From NCBI GenBank assembly GCA_002293605.1, contig DBDO01000069.1, positions 1-5,442 on the forward strand: a stretch of DNA of 5,442 bases, in the 5' to 3' direction. The translations under genes and the position numbers were made by a program. The notes beneath the pieces were generated by a model. The model searched no databases. It had not been told where the DNA came from and saw nothing but the letters and a program-made list of their open reading frames with translations. The stretch comes from Desulfovibrionaceae bacterium UBA930. GTDB taxonomy: Bacteria; Desulfobacterota; Desulfovibrionia; Desulfovibrionales; Desulfovibrionaceae. Positions 4,259 through 5,442 of the stretch are shown one piece after another (within the stretch, counting starts at the first letter, position 1; each line of letters begins with the position of its first letter).

Positions 4259-5442
4259 CTATACCGGCCCACGAGCCGGGGCAAAGCCCAGGGCCTCGGC
4301 CAGGGCGGGGCAGCGCTCCGGGCCAAGACGCCAGACGCTGTTCTGCACCTCCCACCAGTCTGTGTCCGGCATGAGGCAGCGAGCGCGTCTGATCCAGGAG
4401 GCCAACAGGGCATCGTTCAGACGCCTGCCGTTCTGTTCCGCTTCCCGCAGGGCGCGCAGCACCTGTCGGCGCAGGAGCATTCCGGCCAGTTCCCTGGCTC
4501 GGGAGTTCATATGCAGGGAAAACAGCTGCTCAAGCTGCACGCGCTGCTCGGCGGAAAGCGTCTCGCTCATCATATATTCCACGGCCATGTAAGGCATAAA
4601 GCCAATCCACAGATCCGGGCGGATAAGCTCGCGCTGCCCCTCCTGCCAGGGCCTGAGCAAAGAGGCCGCGTGCCCGGCCAGGGCCTGCAATTGCGCTTCG
4701 TCAGCCCTTTCCCGATTTTCAAGCCACAGGGAAAACAGCATGTCGCTCAGGGGCTGAGAGAGATTGCCCAGCCTGCGGCTCACGGCCAAAGCTTCTCCTC
4801 CATTTTCCGGCCAGACCGCGATCTCGGCTTCGGCAGCGGGCACAAAGCTGCGCCCCGGCTCGCGTGTGAAGGATGGAGCCTTGACGCGCCAGAGAAAAGG
4901 CTGCCCGCTCTTTGCATGCCCGGCCCGGATGACAGCCTCGCCCTCCTGTATGCCGTCTTTCAGATGGGTACGGGCGCAAAGTTCCACTGAGACCTCCGGC
5001 CAATCCCATAGCTCTGCGCGGCCCGGCTCGGGCATGCGCTTTGCAGAGGCGAGCAGCAGCCAGACCGTCAGGCAGAGCGCTGCCGGGTCGTTCCGGCGGG
5101 GGAGCACCTCTTTGGCAAACACATCCTCGCCCGTGCCGCAGCCCTCCTGATTGGACTTAGCGCCGCGCAGTGCGCGGGCGAACCCGCCTGTGCAGTCCGG
5201 GCCGCCTGTTTCGCGCATAAGTTCTATGGTGCGCAAGACAAAGGTCATGGCGTTTTTCGGCTCAATGCGGGCTATGTCATCAAAAAACCAGGCGCAGCTG
5301 GCAAAGGAGGCCAGAGATTGTTCCTGCATGGCCAGCAGCTTCCAGGCCTTGTCCCGGCAGGAGGCCTCTTTGCTGATCCAGATCGAGGCAAAGTCTTCGG
5401 CCTTTTGGGGATCGGCCAGCACCTCTCCATAGGCCTTGAGCG
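4259..5442 (-). CDS. GH57-family protein, C-terminal DUF3536 region (5' end outside window)
   Basis: The visible 393 or so codons run from the right edge of the window to TAG at 4259-4261. No stop lies between base 5442 and the GTG at 5422, and the frame reads on upstream as LKAYGEVLADP, so the GTG is internal and the N-terminal part is missing. The segment MQEQSLASFASCAWFFDDIA, followed by RIE, is the hallmark start of DUF3536, where relatives read roughly SCGWFFDDISGIE. DUF3536 follows the glycoside hydrolase family 57 catalytic domain in alpha-amylase/alpha-mannosidase-like bacterial proteins of roughly 800 residues or more. GH57 enzymes hydrolyse or rearrange alpha-glucans, but the substrate of the DUF3536 subgroup is not settled. 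The visible part is mostly helical and soluble, with a middle segment rich in beta-forming residues, a late PDLWIGFMPYMAVEYMM stretch and the end segment DWWEVQNSVWRL. The catalytic GH57 residues cannot be checked because they lie outside the window. The gene is co-oriented with nfn, 146 bases upstream of it. Identification rests on the DUF3536 motif and is good but not certain. Confidence 0.8.
   Translation of the reverse strand, partial: LKAYGEVLADPQKAEDFASIWISKEASCRDKAWKLLAMQEQSLASFASCAWFFDDIARIEPKNAMTFVLRTIELMRETGGPDCTGGFARALRGAKSNQEGCGTGEDVFAKEVLPRRNDPAALCLTVWLLLASAKRMPEPGRAELWDWPEVSVELCARTHLKDGIQEGEAVIRAGHAKSGQPFLWRVKAPSFTREPGRSFVPAAEAEIAVWPENGGEALAVSRRLGNLSQPLSDMLFSLWLENRERADEAQLQALAGHAASLLRPWQEGQRELIRPDLWIGFMPYMAVEYMMSETLSAEQRVQLEQLFSLHMNSRARELAGMLLRRQVLRALREAEQNGRRLNDALLASWIRRARCLMPDTDWWEVQNSVWRLGPERCPALAEALGFAPARGPV

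Noticed and set aside
3303..4592. A long open frame on the plus strand (429 codons) opposite the start of the nfn gene and the end of the GH57-type gene
   Set aside because: It lies antisense to two well-supported genes, spans their intergenic gap, and its translation is low-complexity with no recognisable domain. Long antisense frames are expected in GC-rich DNA.

Overview
The window is GC-rich and carries four substantial protein-coding genes. Two of them are cut by the window edges. The content suggests an anaerobic, motile, sulfate-reducer-like bacterium of the Desulfovibrio type: an NfnAB-type flavin/iron-sulfur transhydrogenase, a chemotaxis kinase, a GH57-type sugar enzyme with a DUF3536 tail, and a GC-rich multi-hairpin intergenic block of the kind I associate with Desulfovibrio genomes. 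The taxonomic call is an inference from style and gene content, not from a marker gene.

Layout, left to right. Bases 1-541 (+) hold the end of cheA: the last part of the ATPase domain and the whole CheW-like regulatory domain. Bases 542-708 form a convergent gap with a weak hairpin, a stronger imperfect hairpin (611-641) and a doubtful 38-codon reading frame (605-721, +). Bases 709-1650 (-) encode an atypical SDR of the NDUFA9/NmrA-like type. Bases 1651-1853 contain a block about 158 bp long, bounded by the inverted repeat AAAGCGT/ACGCTTT and filled with five hairpins; the likely -10 box of the SDR gene sits at its edge. Bases 1854-4112 (-) encode a 752-residue single-chain NfnA-NfnB fusion. 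Bases 4113-4258 hold its strong ribosome binding site and a candidate promoter, flanked by an inverted AAGCTTGT repeat. Bases 4259-5442 (-) are the C-terminal part of a GH57/DUF3536 protein whose start lies beyond the window.

The three minus-strand genes are co-oriented but have gaps of 146 and 203 bp with their own candidate promoters, so they are probably separate transcription units. They do not form an obvious pathway: the Nfn fusion balances NADH, NADPH and ferredoxin pools, the GH57 protein probably acts on alpha-glucan or a related polysaccharide, and the SDR binds a nicotinamide nucleotide for an unknown purpose. The most interesting point is at the junction of the two Nfn halves. The coding strand there carries the dnaX-type heptamer A AAA AAG in correct phase, and a -1 shift would reach a stop after one more codon, releasing an NfnA-only protein of 286 residues. 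This is a hypothesis, but it is exact at the sequence level and testable.
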